A DNA stretch of 49,592 bases from the NCBI RefSeq assembly GCF_000737695.1, contig NZ_JPRM01000033.1, forward strand, positions 1-49,592. The letters are read 5' to 3'. Within the stretch, counting starts at the first letter, position 1, and every line of letters begins with the position of its first letter. The translations under genes and the position numbers were made by a program. The DNA comes from Flavobacterium hydatis. Its GTDB lineage: Bacteria; Bacteroidota; Bacteroidia; Flavobacteriales; Flavobacteriaceae. The notes beneath the pieces were generated by a model. That model was not told the origin of the DNA, did no database searches, and worked only from the letters and a program-made list of their open reading frames with translations. This document shows, in pieces, positions 9,294 to 17,272 of this stretch.

Positions 9294-10889
9294 TCATTGA
9301 AATTTTAAATTTGGCTCTACAAAATTTTCATCAGGCATTTCACTATGTTTTATAAGTGGAATTTTCAATTTGGCGCAGAATGTATTATAGGATTTTGCTT
9401 TTGGAATTACGGTCATCTTGTTCTCTCTGTCATTTGAAATGATAGAGATCACATGTATGCTTAAATTGGGATTTACAGTATTAAGATTTTCTACGAATTC
9501 TGTTATGGAATTTCCCGAAGAGATTAAATCAATGATAATGAAAATATCCTTTATATTGGCCAAATCATCAAATGCAGGTGAATGATTTGATTCCAATTGA
9601 CTATAATGGCCTGATTTTGATCTTAAGGGGATAATTGAATTTTTACAGTTAAATCTTACCGATAGCTGCGAGGCTAAAATACCACCTATCATTTCAAGGC
9701 CTATAAAAAGAATTTCTTCATCACTGCCGCTTAGATTTTGTCGGACTAACTCAAAGCATTTGTCGGAGATTCTGGTTAGCAATAATTTATCGCTTAATAA
9801 CTTATTAATATCTACCCAACCTAAAGAAATATACTCCTCGCTGACATGAAAGCGGCCGAATTTGTAAAGCCCTTTTTCCTTTATCAGACGCAGTATTTCT
9901 TTTTCTACTTCATGATTAAAAGCGTTTAGTGTATTTGATGGAGTATTTGTCACTTCCTGTACGGGAGTTATGGTCCTAAGCTCATTGATCTCTGAGCATT
10001 CCCAGTCACCAAGCGTCAGATGCTGTCCATGCGTCGGAAAAACGTAGCTGCACGTCAAACGGCTCACTGAGTGTTCGGTAATATGCAATATTACTGCCTG
10101 TCTGCGCTGTTGTGAAGTATCAGCTGTTCCGCCAAATTTTGAGGTAAGAATGAATGTTTCATTTTCAATAATTTTCTGATCGCTGGCATGAACATCACCG
10201 TGAAACCAGATAATATTAGATGCCGGAAGTCTTCTTATTCTATCCCGTAGAGATGCTCCTTTCGACCAATGATGGTTCTCATGCCAGTTCTGTTCTTCCA
10301 TTGCCAGAAAGCTGTCATCAAAGGGGGCAATCAGGAAATGACAACCAATTAGGAGTGTAGTTTTTTCATTAGTGTTGTTCTTTAACACTTCGATTATATT
10401 ATCCTGATCACCTATGTTGAATATACCCGGCGTACCGTCATTAGAATTCCAAGTGGAATCAATTGACAGGAAAAATATATCCTCTTCCAGTTTTGACAAA
10501 AAGTAGTTTGAGCCTTCTGAAATAACAGCTGGAATATATTTTTTGCGAAAATCTGAATATGGCATTTTTAATGTAAGTTCATCTGCTGAGGTAAGTTCTT
10601 TCCATTTATAGTCATGATTGCCAATTGCGAAGCACATATTTCTTTTCTCAATGGAAAATTTCTCAGCCAGATAATCAATTATCTTTTCTACATCAGGATA
10701 ATTTTCAACCTTACCTTTATTTATAAAGTCTCCTGTAATGACCAGGTAATTTATTTTAAGATCCGGTTCTTTCTTTTGAATAGACAGAAAAAGACGGTCG
10801 ATGTATTCTTGATAGAATCCTTTTCTTAAAAATTCCTGGTCGCCCTCGAAATGGTCAAGGTGAAGGTCAGTGATATGTAAAATAGTCAT
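9294..10889 (-). CDS. Metallophosphoesterase fused to orotate-PRTase-like domain
   Basis: A two-domain protein of 531 residues. Residues 1-270 form a calcineurin-like metallophosphoesterase with DLH (8-10), GDFINKG (53-59), GNHD (90-93) and a late HGDVH, all metal-ligand motifs of the family. Residues about 330-531 look like an orotate-type phosphoribosyltransferase: KFGRFHVSEEYISLGW, then FIGLEMIGGILASQL, then a PRPP-loop-like DLISSGNS (about 454-461). I chose the ATG at 10889; an in-frame TTG three codons upstream overlaps the previous gene. The stop of the preceding gene is one base upstream (TAAAATG). An esterase next to a PRPP-binding enzyme suggests nucleotide or nucleotide-conjugate chemistry, possibly making and breaking a signal or toxic product. 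That pairing is inference. Confidence 0.8.
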   Translation of the reverse strand: MTILHITDLHLDHFEGDQEFLRKGFYQEYIDRLFLSIQKKEPDLKINYLVITGDFINKGKVENYPDVEKIIDYLAEKFSIEKRNMCFAIGNHDYKWKELTSADELTLKMPYSDFRKKYIPAVISEGSNYFLSKLEEDIFFLSIDSTWNSNDGTPGIFNIGDQDNIIEVLKNNTNEKTTLLIGCHFLIAPFDDSFLAMEEQNWHENHHWSKGASLRDRIRRLPASNIIWFHGDVHASDQKIIENETFILTSKFGGTADTSQQRRQAVILHITEHSVSRLTCSYVFPTHGQHLTLGDWECSEINELRTITPVQEVTNTPSNTLNAFNHEVEKEILRLIKEKGLYKFGRFHVSEEYISLGWVDINKLLSDKLLLTRISDKCFELVRQNLSGSDEEILFIGLEMIGGILASQLSVRFNCKNSIIPLRSKSGHYSQLESNHSPAFDDLANIKDIFIIIDLISSGNSITEFVENLNTVNPNLSIHVISIISNDRENKMTVIPKAKSYNTFCAKLKIPLIKHSEMPDENFVEPNLKFQ

Positions 10890-10890
10890 T

Positions 10891-11853
10891 TTAGTCAAAA
10901 AGTTTAAAATTAGCTTCCTGTGAAATTGCTCGTAATGTATTTAATTCATATAGTTTAAATTCTTTAAAGACATCGGACTCAAATAAGCTGCCAAGAACAA
11001 GGGCGTGATTGAGTTTGCCGCCTCCTAATGAAACATAGACTTTCGTCAGCTTAATTTCGGTACCACCAAATACAAAATCGCCAACATACACATAATTGTA
11101 AGAAACGGATTCTGAATCGAAAGAATTTGTGTTATATACTTTATGTATAGGTCCAATATGATCTATGTTGATATACTTTAAGTCATTTAAAATTCCTAAA
11201 ATGGATGTAAATACAGAGCCTCTGAGACTTGCACTTACTAAGACTACATCTATCAATCTTTCTGTTTCAATTAATTGTGAAAGTTTATCAGAAAGATAAA
11301 AAGAAAACCACATGAAGTCTCTTGGGGATTCAATTATTCTTTTGGAATCAAATTCGCCATTTGCCAGAAACGGCGTGGAGCATAATCTCTGGTGATCTTC
11401 AAATTTTGTAAATGTAGATTTCAAAACTGTGCTTATATATCTGCATACAGTTTCGGTACGCTCCGTTTGTAATTCACGTAAATTTACATTTTTTGAATTT
11501 CCAATTATAATTATCTTATTGGCTGAATCGTGAAATATATTAACCTGCTTATCCTTTTTAAGCTTTATGAGCTCTTCGTGCAGGTGTTCTCCGTTTAAGA
11601 TAATCAGCTGTTTTTTGTTTTCATTTAGTGAGTTGTAAACATCATCCAGACAGTGATCGTCCAGTCTTATTATACCTTTAAAATTAACCAACACCGTTTT
11701 ATGTTCTTCACAGATATTAATAATTTCACTTAAGAGTTTTCCTGAACTCTTTTCAAATAGTTCGAGCATTGATAATCCATTAGCCACCCATACAAGTGCT
11801 TGCGCCCTTGTGAATAAAAGGTTAGTAGTTTCAAAATATAAATTTTTATTCAT
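10891..11853 (-). CDS. STAS-like/phosphoribosyltransferase-like protein
   Basis: A 320-residue protein with two parts. The first about 110 residues have STAS-like alternation (VLVNFKGIIRLDDHCLDDVY, then KKQLIILNGEHLHEEL). The second half looks like a divergent PRTase: LVSASLRGSVFTSILGIL as the binding-hood segment and YVYVGDFVFGGTEIKL in the position of the PRPP motif (D...GGT). The usual acidic pair is reduced to one Asp, so activity is uncertain. The ATG at 11853 overlaps the upstream stop by 8 bases (ATGAATAA), indicating translational coupling; an upstream in-frame TTG at 11871 is less likely. It is flanked by the ATPase and esterase/PRTase genes of the same operon. The domain calls are by eye and moderate. 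Confidence 0.6.
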   Translation of the reverse strand: MNKNLYFETTNLLFTRAQALVWVANGLSMLELFEKSSGKLLSEIINICEEHKTVLVNFKGIIRLDDHCLDDVYNSLNENKKQLIILNGEHLHEELIKLKKDKQVNIFHDSANKIIIIGNSKNVNLRELQTERTETVCRYISTVLKSTFTKFEDHQRLCSTPFLANGEFDSKRIIESPRDFMWFSFYLSDKLSQLIETERLIDVVLVSASLRGSVFTSILGILNDLKYINIDHIGPIHKVYNTNSFDSESVSYNYVYVGDFVFGGTEIKLTKVYVSLGGGKLNHALVLGSLFESDVFKEFKLYELNTLRAISQEANFKLFD

Positions 11854-12889
11854 GGCTAAAAGGTATTTCAAATGTAATTCTGCTGCCCATTAAAAAGTGG
11901 TCGTATTTTTTTAGATATCCTTTCTTAAGTGTTTCAATATCAACAAAACCATCTAACATAAAAGCTGAGGTTTCCAGATTTAATGCCAGTATGTCCTCAA
12001 GACTCTGAAATGTATTAATGTGTTGCCAGATTTCGTTGCTCCACATAATCTCAGAATCAAAAGATGAAATATTAATGTAGCCGCCAGATAGGATCACATC
12101 GTTTATGGCGCGGTACAGACCAATTTTATTTCTGCTGTGTAGTGAAGAATATAATATGGCCTTTAAGTTTGACTTTGACAGGGAAGGAATTAAGTCAGGC
12201 TTATACTGCTGGAGAGAATTCAGAAAGCCTATTCCATTATCAGATATACAAGTTGTAATTCCTCTTTTTGTTCTCTGCACTCCTACAAAAGCTATGCTTC
12301 TGCCATGAATGAGTGAGTTTACTACAAGCTCTGAAATAGTGGTTGTAAAAACTGCCTCAAGTTCTCGATTCCACTGTTCAACAAAATAATTATTATCGAA
12401 TATAGGTTTTAACCGAAATGAAATGGAGCGCTTAAGTTCTTCACGCTTTGTATCTTTCCAGGTAATAATGCTCTGCTGGTCAGTATAGCTGAAAGTGGGA
12501 ACATCATTGTAAAAAAAAATTCTAGTGTTAGGGCTGGTTTTTTCATTTGAAAATCCTCCGAGCATTCCCTTCCAGTCATAGAGATCAAATTCAGATGAAA
12601 TTTTAAGAAAATCAATATCAGATAAAAATCCCTGAAATTCAGGCTGCCATAAAACTCTTATTTCTATTGGTTTTCCTATAAAGTCGCGTATTGTTTTTGA
12701 AATGCCTAAAAATGTGGTAAGTGCAGCAAAGCTTACTTTTTTTGGTGTTATATTTGTTAAATCCCACACAGGTATGTGGCCGTTTCCCTTTAAATAACTC
12801 TCTCGCAGAATTTTGAGCTCTTTGGTGAGCGTGAAATTTAAATTACTAAGTGAGCTTAGTGAACCTACATTTATAATTTGTTCTTTCAT
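11846..12889 (-). CDS. Hsp90/histidine-kinase-type ATPase, first gene of operon
   Basis: A 347-residue cytosolic protein. The C-terminal half is a GHKL ATPase: N-box ELVVNSLIHG (about 187-196), G1 box SDNGIGF (about 216-222) and a GLYRAINDVILSGG segment in the position of the G2 lid. The N-terminal half (VWDLTNITPKKVSFAALTTF, then PIEIRVLW) looks STAS-like rather than a sensor. There are no membrane helices and no His phosphorylation box, so it is not a standard histidine kinase; the architecture is closer to anti-sigma/STAS-type ATPases. It leads the operon; its stop overlaps the start of the next gene. A 13-bp inverted repeat lies about 90 bp upstream and may be an operator. The trigger and target are unknown. 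Confidence 0.75.
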   Translation of the reverse strand: MKEQIINVGSLSSLSNLNFTLTKELKILRESYLKGNGHIPVWDLTNITPKKVSFAALTTFLGISKTIRDFIGKPIEIRVLWQPEFQGFLSDIDFLKISSEFDLYDWKGMLGGFSNEKTSPNTRIFFYNDVPTFSYTDQQSIITWKDTKREELKRSISFRLKPIFDNNYFVEQWNRELEAVFTTTISELVVNSLIHGRSIAFVGVQRTKRGITTCISDNGIGFLNSLQQYKPDLIPSLSKSNLKAILYSSLHSRNKIGLYRAINDVILSGGYINISSFDSEIMWSNEIWQHINTFQSLEDILALNLETSAFMLDGFVDIETLKKGYLKKYDHFLMGSRITFEIPFSHE

Positions 12890-12978
12890 TCCATGGTTTT
12901 ATTTTACAGAATCTAGTTCACTGATCTATATTAACAGTTTTAATTTTAGGAGAAATAAAAGTAAATATTTGATCGTTT

Positions 12979-13008
12979 TAAATTTCAGGTATTTATACCT
13001 GAAATTTA
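12979..13008. promoter_or_regulatory. 13-bp perfect inverted repeat upstream of ATPase operon
   Basis: TAAATTTCAGGTA and TACCTGAAATTTA form a perfect 13-bp dyad around a TTTA loop, about 90 bp before the ATPase start codon. Neither side has a T-run typical of a terminator, so an operator is more likely than a terminator. The binding protein is not identified. Confidence 0.5.
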
Positions 13009-13041
13009 TCCTTGCTGATTTTAATTGACAGAGTCCGTAAT

Positions 13042-13119
13042 TTATGCCCATGGTTTCCGAGCTACTTCTTTTGGAAGGGACGAAGTTTCAAAATAGAGTT
13101 TTATTACTTCAGAATTCAT
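13042..13119 (-). pseudogene. Truncated copy of the small gene at 19107-19340
   Basis: From the ATG at 13119 the frame reads MNSEVIKLYFETSSLPKEVA and then RKPWA before a stop. It matches the N-terminus of the 77-residue protein at 19107-19340 (MNHEEIKRYFESTPPPQEVQ, then WKPWAKI) position for position. The bases just upstream of both starts also agree (CATAnGGCAAAATTA-like). The rest of the gene is missing, so this is a decayed paralogue inside the same mobile region. Confidence 0.7.
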
Positions 13120-13177
13120 AGGACAAAATTATTTTAAACACCAGAACAGAACAAATGCATGAAAGATGAAAATGCCC

Positions 13178-13648
13178 TTAAAAGGCACCTTCATCTGCAA
13201 AAGAGTAGTAGGTATCGGGTGTTACGATCAGGTGGTTGAGCAGAGTAATATAGCAGTTTTCCTGCTTCGCGGTTTTTTCTGGTTATATTTTTGTCTGCCT
13301 CGGAAGGTGCTGTTTTACCTGAGGGATGGTTGTGGGTGATAATGATCCCGACGGCCGCAGCTTTCAGTGCTGCCGAGGAAAGCAGGCGGATATCAACCAC
13401 AGTTCCCGAGATGCCTCCTGAGGATACCTCGTAGATTCCTAGAATCCTGTTAGACTGATTGAGTAGCAATACTTTAAATTGCTCGAAGAATTCTATCCTG
13501 CCTGGAGATCCCAGCTGTTCAATAGTATGCTGTAAGCATCTCTGGAAGAACTGATATAGGGTCTGTCAGTGTTTTTTACTTTGGATTTATAGATCAGTTC
13601 GATTTCTGATACTTTTTGCTAGTCTGTGTTTTGTTGTGCATTTTTCAT
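13178..13648 (-). pseudogene. Broken RadC-family (JAB/MPN) gene
   Basis: Three frames together spell a RadC/JAB-domain protein. From the ATG at 13648 the frame gives MKNAQQNTD, an in-frame TAG, then QKVSEIELIYKSKVKN and YISSSRDAYSILLNSWD. A frameshift leads to GRIEFFEQFKVLLLNQSNRI, GIYEVSSGGISGTVVD and the metal-binding block IIITHNHPSGKTAPSEADKN. A second frameshift is needed for TLLNHLIVTPDTYYSFADEG before the stop at 13178-13180. One nonsense codon and two indels make it a pseudogene unless the assembly is wrong. RadC homologues of this type are common cargo near the mobilisation genes of Bacteroidota conjugative elements. Confidence 0.8.
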
Positions 13649-13917
13649 AACTGCTATAGTTTTAAAATTAATTACAGCACCGCTGCACGGGCAGGGGTGA
13701 GCGAACGCAGAAAGCAACGCAATAAAGCAAGAGCAAAGTCCTGCATTTATGGGAGAATTTTTTGCGGAGAACTGAAGGCTGTACTCGAACTTTGTGATGA
13801 ACTTTGACTTAACGTTCCACGATACTTCCTGAACCTAGACTGCCTGATGCGCTTAAAAGTGTCTGCGCGCCAAAAAAAAACGCAGTGTAAAATCTGCGGT
13901 GTAAATAGTAAAATGGT
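13649..13917. other. GC-richer spacer between radC remnant and pcfJ
   Basis: The stretch around 13675-13760 is clearly richer in G+C than its surroundings (GCACGGGCAGGGGTGAGCGA and following). An ORF across it on the plus strand begins with poor coding sequence and has no recognisable protein. I see no tRNA or rRNA. It may be a conserved non-coding part of the conjugative element. Confidence 0.4.
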
Positions 13918-15234
13918 TTAAGCGAGAGAGGTCTGTTTTTTCTGTTTCTTCATTCGATGTGGAATCTTAGGCAGGTTTCTGTTGATAATCCTAAGAATAC
14001 GACTATGATGTTTAGAGGCTTTATTGCGAAGCCCCCTGCACTGGATGATTTCCATTTTAGAAAGAGATACCTCTATAGTTTCAATAGGTTTATTATCTAT
14101 TTGAGCAGAAAAAAGGAGAGAATCTTTCTTTTTAAAATACTCATTGGTAAAGATGCAGTGATGCAGTATATCTCCCTCTTCTATAAAATCCTGCACATTT
14201 TCCAGAACTTTAATGGTTAGATTTTCATCAGAAAAACATAGCCCGAAAAAAAGCTTTTTTTCTTTTGTATATATTTCCTGTGCTTGCTGTATTTCAGCGC
14301 GCATTTTCAAGAGGTATTTTTTTCGCTGCAATTCCCTTTTTTTGACAACAAGTTTATTATGCGCCTCATGGAGGTTTTCAGGACAAACTAAAAAGGGACA
14401 ACTTAGGTCTTTTTTAAACCATTGAAGCAAGGAAATATAATCCTCCCAAATCGTGTAATCCGTAATGATGTAGTTATTTTTTAAGCAAATTTTTACTGCT
14501 TGCCAGTTACGAATAATCTTTTGATGAGGTGACTGCAAGTAATAGGAGAGTAGGGAAGTTTGCCTAGCTTTTAAAATCGTTTCTGTAATGGAATCTTTTA
14601 ACAGCGCAGTAAAGAGTATTTGCGGTGCGATATCGTAAACACTTGTTTTAAATCCGTTTCTTTTTAGGATAGGGAGCACTTTCATACATGGGTAAATTTT
14701 GTAAGGATTAATTCGGTATTTGGGCGAGTTCTGAAAATTTTTTGGTCGTATTTCAAGGGAGGAATAATATTGCCATGCATCATAAGCATGCGAAAAAACA
14801 TTTGTACTAAGGGACATGGTGCGAACTTCTCCTTTTGGATTTATCCAATGTTGCATCACTTCTTTGTGCGAATAAGTAGGGGCAACATTCTTTTTCATGT
14901 GCTTGTGTGAACAAATGATACGCACCACCTGATACCTTTGACATGCGTCCAAAACGCCGAAGTATTCAATTTCTTTGAAATGCACCTGATTGTATCCCTG
15001 CATTTTGAGTTTTCCCCCACAGACAGTACATTTTATATATTTCTCACAAGACTTGCTTTGTAATTCAGGTTTCCAAGAATGCGCACATTCAAGGCAATGA
15101 AATTTTCCACGTGAGAGTACACCCCATTTAAGGAATATGCTTATTTCTGCCCAAGTGTGCATCTGTGCTGTAATGGGTTTCAACGTACTACTCAAATTAG
15201 AAATCTCTTTCTCTATAATTGTTTTAGGTATCAT
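13918..15234 (-). CDS. PcfJ-like protein
   Basis: A 438-residue protein with a PcfJ-type C-terminal domain: VQDFIEEGDILHHCIFTNEY, then FKKKDSLLFSA, ETIEVSLSKMEIIQCRGLRN and a basic tail. The N-terminal third has two Cys pairs (CLEC and CTVC) that look like a zinc ribbon. PcfJ was named from the pheromone-responsive plasmid pCF10; homologues sit in Bacteroidota conjugative elements, but the biochemical role is unknown. The ATG overlaps the pcfK stop by four bases (ATGA), a classic translational coupling. Confidence 0.88.
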   Translation of the reverse strand: MIPKTIIEKEISNLSSTLKPITAQMHTWAEISIFLKWGVLSRGKFHCLECAHSWKPELQSKSCEKYIKCTVCGGKLKMQGYNQVHFKEIEYFGVLDACQRYQVVRIICSHKHMKKNVAPTYSHKEVMQHWINPKGEVRTMSLSTNVFSHAYDAWQYYSSLEIRPKNFQNSPKYRINPYKIYPCMKVLPILKRNGFKTSVYDIAPQILFTALLKDSITETILKARQTSLLSYYLQSPHQKIIRNWQAVKICLKNNYIITDYTIWEDYISLLQWFKKDLSCPFLVCPENLHEAHNKLVVKKRELQRKKYLLKMRAEIQQAQEIYTKEKKLFFGLCFSDENLTIKVLENVQDFIEEGDILHHCIFTNEYFKKKDSLLFSAQIDNKPIETIEVSLSKMEIIQCRGLRNKASKHHSRILRIINRNLPKIPHRMKKQKKQTSLA

Positions 15235-15611
15235 AGGTCAAAAAGTGTTAAGGTGGTCTGTAAGTTTTTCGGAGTATGTATTATTTCTCTTTTCTGCTCC
15301 TTGTTTTGAGGGGCAGTAGGGGAAGAAGTGAATAAATCAGCCTTTACAGGCTGATTTACCAAGACTTTACAGCTAATAGGAACAGGAGGCGTAATATTAT
15401 CATCGGTGTAGTATTTGACAGCCATGTCAAAGATTTCCTGATTGTCAAAGGCGCATAATCCTGTTTTTTTGACTTCGCCAAAAATGTAGTTAATACAGTT
15501 TTCAAGATTCTTTGATTCTTTGGCAAAGTGTGTAGCAAAGGCAGTATCGCTGAGTGCCTTTTCACTGAGAAAATTCTCTATAGCAGTTTTAAATTTTTCG
15601 GAAGCTTTCAT
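15231..15611 (-). CDS. PcfK-like protein
   Basis: A 126-residue protein of the PcfK type: MKASEKFKTAIENFLSEKAL and ALSDTAFATHFAKESKNLEN, then INYIFGEVKKTGLCAFDNQE and a Pro/Lys-rich tail. It always travels with PcfJ in Bacteroidota mobile elements, and here the two overlap by four bases. The central helices followed by a disordered tail suggest a binding partner rather than an enzyme. Function is unknown. Confidence 0.85.
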   Translation of the reverse strand: MKASEKFKTAIENFLSEKALSDTAFATHFAKESKNLENCINYIFGEVKKTGLCAFDNQEIFDMAVKYYTDDNITPPVPISCKVLVNQPVKADLFTSSPTAPQNKEQKREIIHTPKNLQTTLTLFDL

Positions 15612-15641
15612 AAGGCAAAAGATTTAAGATTAAAATGGAGG

Positions 15642-16001
15642 TCATTCAAAACTGCTTCTGTAGATATCAAAGCAGTATTCTTCAAAGCAAAGCCAACACA
15701 TAAAGGTGTAGTGGGGAAGACGATGCCTGTTTTTTACAGGGGCTCCAAGAGAATCTTCGATTTCGTCTTTGATGTTTTCCAAATCATCCAAATGCTGTAT
15801 ATAAAATTCTTTACAATCTGAGTGGTATATAAATTCGGAAATCATACCGCTGATGCATCCACCGTTTTGTAAATCTTCGAGAAAGGATTTTAGCTGTTCT
15901 TTTTTAGTCCCATCATAAGAATCTAGGTCGGACAGGATTATTTTATCAAATGCTTGGCATACTTCATACTGTTTGTATGTTGATTTTTTTAAGGCTTTCA
16001 T
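15642..16001 (-). CDS. Small conserved mobile-element protein
   Basis: A 119-residue acidic, soluble protein (MKALKKSTYKQYEVCQAFDK, then SDLDSYDGTKKEQLKSFLED, GGCISGMISEFIYHSDCKEF). I recognise the type as a common companion of pcfK and ssb in Bacteroidota conjugative elements but cannot name a function. It starts at ATG 40 bp downstream of ssb and ends 30 bp before pcfK, so it belongs to the ssb-pcfK-pcfJ operon. Confidence 0.75.
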   Translation of the reverse strand: MKALKKSTYKQYEVCQAFDKIILSDLDSYDGTKKEQLKSFLEDLQNGGCISGMISEFIYHSDCKEFYIQHLDDLENIKDEIEDSLGAPVKNRHRLPHYTFMCWLCFEEYCFDIYRSSFE

Positions 16002-16040
16002 AACTCATTTTTTTAGGCGTGTACATTATTTATCGTGATA

Positions 16041-16424
16041 TTAAAAAGGCAGGTTGTCAGGTTCTTTTTCAGAATCCTTTTTGGCTAGGGTGTTTGTCTG
16101 GGGTTGCCCATCTTTGGCAAATACGAGTATTTTAATATGGCTAGTGTGAAAGGTCAGACTGCCGTGTGCCTTTGCATCGCTGCCGATGTAGACATTCAGA
16201 CCAATGCGTCCGAAGAGCTCCACGAGTGTGCCTTTTTTGAGCCACTGTGCTGATTTTTGGGATAGCCAATAGGAGCAGTCGATATAGGTTACTATTTTTT
16301 TAACTTCCGTGCTATTTTTTGGTTTATAGCTGTCATTGACTGCTATGGAGAAGTTTACCACCTCACTGTTTTTTTTTACTTTAAAAACGGAGGCATCTTT
16401 TACAATTCGTCCTGTAATTTCCAT
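16041..16424 (-). CDS. ssb: Single-stranded DNA-binding protein
   Basis: A 127-residue protein with one OB fold and an acidic tail ending in DNLPF, the tip that recruits partner proteins in SSBs. The core reads MEITGRIVKDASVFKVKKNS, NFSIAVNDSYKP, TYIDCSYW and TLVELFGRIG. I chose the ATG at 16424, since MEITGR aligns with SSB starts; the frame continues upstream without homology. As first gene of the mobile-element operon it is most likely the element-borne SSB that coats transferred or replicating single strands, not the chromosomal one. Confidence 0.9.
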   Translation of the reverse strand: MEITGRIVKDASVFKVKKNSEVVNFSIAVNDSYKPKNSTEVKKIVTYIDCSYWLSQKSAQWLKKGTLVELFGRIGLNVYIGSDAKAHGSLTFHTSHIKILVFAKDGQPQTNTLAKKDSEKEPDNLPF

Positions 16425-16901
16425 GATACTTGATTTTTTGGTGCATACTTTTTTTAAGTTCCCTTTCACCGTTTTTTTTTTGCAAATGAATTTTTTCAAA
16501 AGAAAAAACGGGAAAAAAGAAAGCACAAATCAAGTGTCCGGATAAGGAGCCGCAGTGCTATAAGTCCCGAAGGGCGACATCAAGTCGTTATGCGCATGCA
16601 GGTGACGGCGGGCACTATTTTGGCTGCCCTTTTAGTCCGTTTTGAATGGAAATAGATTCGACTTTAAATTGTTCATATTTTTATGATTTTATCAAATGAT
16701 ACTGTTATGATTTTTTAGTATTTTTAGTTTTGTAAAATAAGCAGGACAAGCTGTCTGTCTTGGGAAGGTACTTAGCTGAATTCTTGAGGTAAGCAAAAAG
16801 TAAGAGGCAATCAAGAGATAAAACAAAAGAACTAGTCGCTATATCTTTTGACTTTTAAGTATATTATTTTACATGAAAAGACAAAACTAAATACCAATAC
16901 C
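16425..16901. other. Intergenic region with GC-rich block
   Basis: A divergent gap between ssb and the gene at 16902. The segment 16545-16640 is distinctly GC-rich and contains a small CCCGAAGGG hairpin. A perfect Bacteroidota -7 element, TAGTTTTG (16725-16732), points rightward toward the next gene. I see no protein gene. The GC-rich block could be a regulatory RNA or a transfer/replication site; there is no direct evidence. Confidence 0.4.
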
Positions 16902-17159
16902 ATGGATAAAACTATAAAGCTTAGAGTGAAGAAGGAGATTGATAACAGGAATGAGCTTCAGGTATTAAAATTGAAAGGGAGCCTTATAACCAAAGGGTAT
17001 ACTGAGATTATCCATATTGCTGATGAAAACGAGGATTTTTATCTCAATTCGTTTTCAACGGCTCCCAATCATAGAAAAGAGGCAGAAGATTTTGTACTGG
17101 ATTATATTTCCAGTCATGATCTTACAGATACCATTACACTTCTGGGCGCTGTGCGATAA
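16902..17159 (+). CDS. Small hypothetical protein
   Basis: An 85-residue soluble protein (MDKTIKLRVKKEIDNRNELQ, then GYTEIIHIADENEDFYLNSF). No family recognised. The ATG at 16902 fits the coding pattern; the in-frame extension upstream is low-complexity and lacks a good start. It precedes xseA by about 110 bp on the same strand and may share its transcript. Confidence 0.6.
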   Translation: MDKTIKLRVKKEIDNRNELQVLKLKGSLITKGYTEIIHIADENEDFYLNSFSTAPNHRKEAEDFVLDYISSHDLTDTITLLGAVR

Positions 17160-17272
17160 TTACCTAGTAAATGATTTTAGAAAAACAAATCAATCTTATT
17201 TTTCTAAACAATTATTGCACCTTGTATTAAAATCAGGATGATTTAAAAAGGAACATTTAGTCCCTCACTTTT

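Noticed and set aside
13616..13807. Plus-strand 63-codon ORF
   Set aside because: It overlaps the radC pseudogene promoter end and a GC-rich non-coding block. The first part is low-complexity and no family is recognised.
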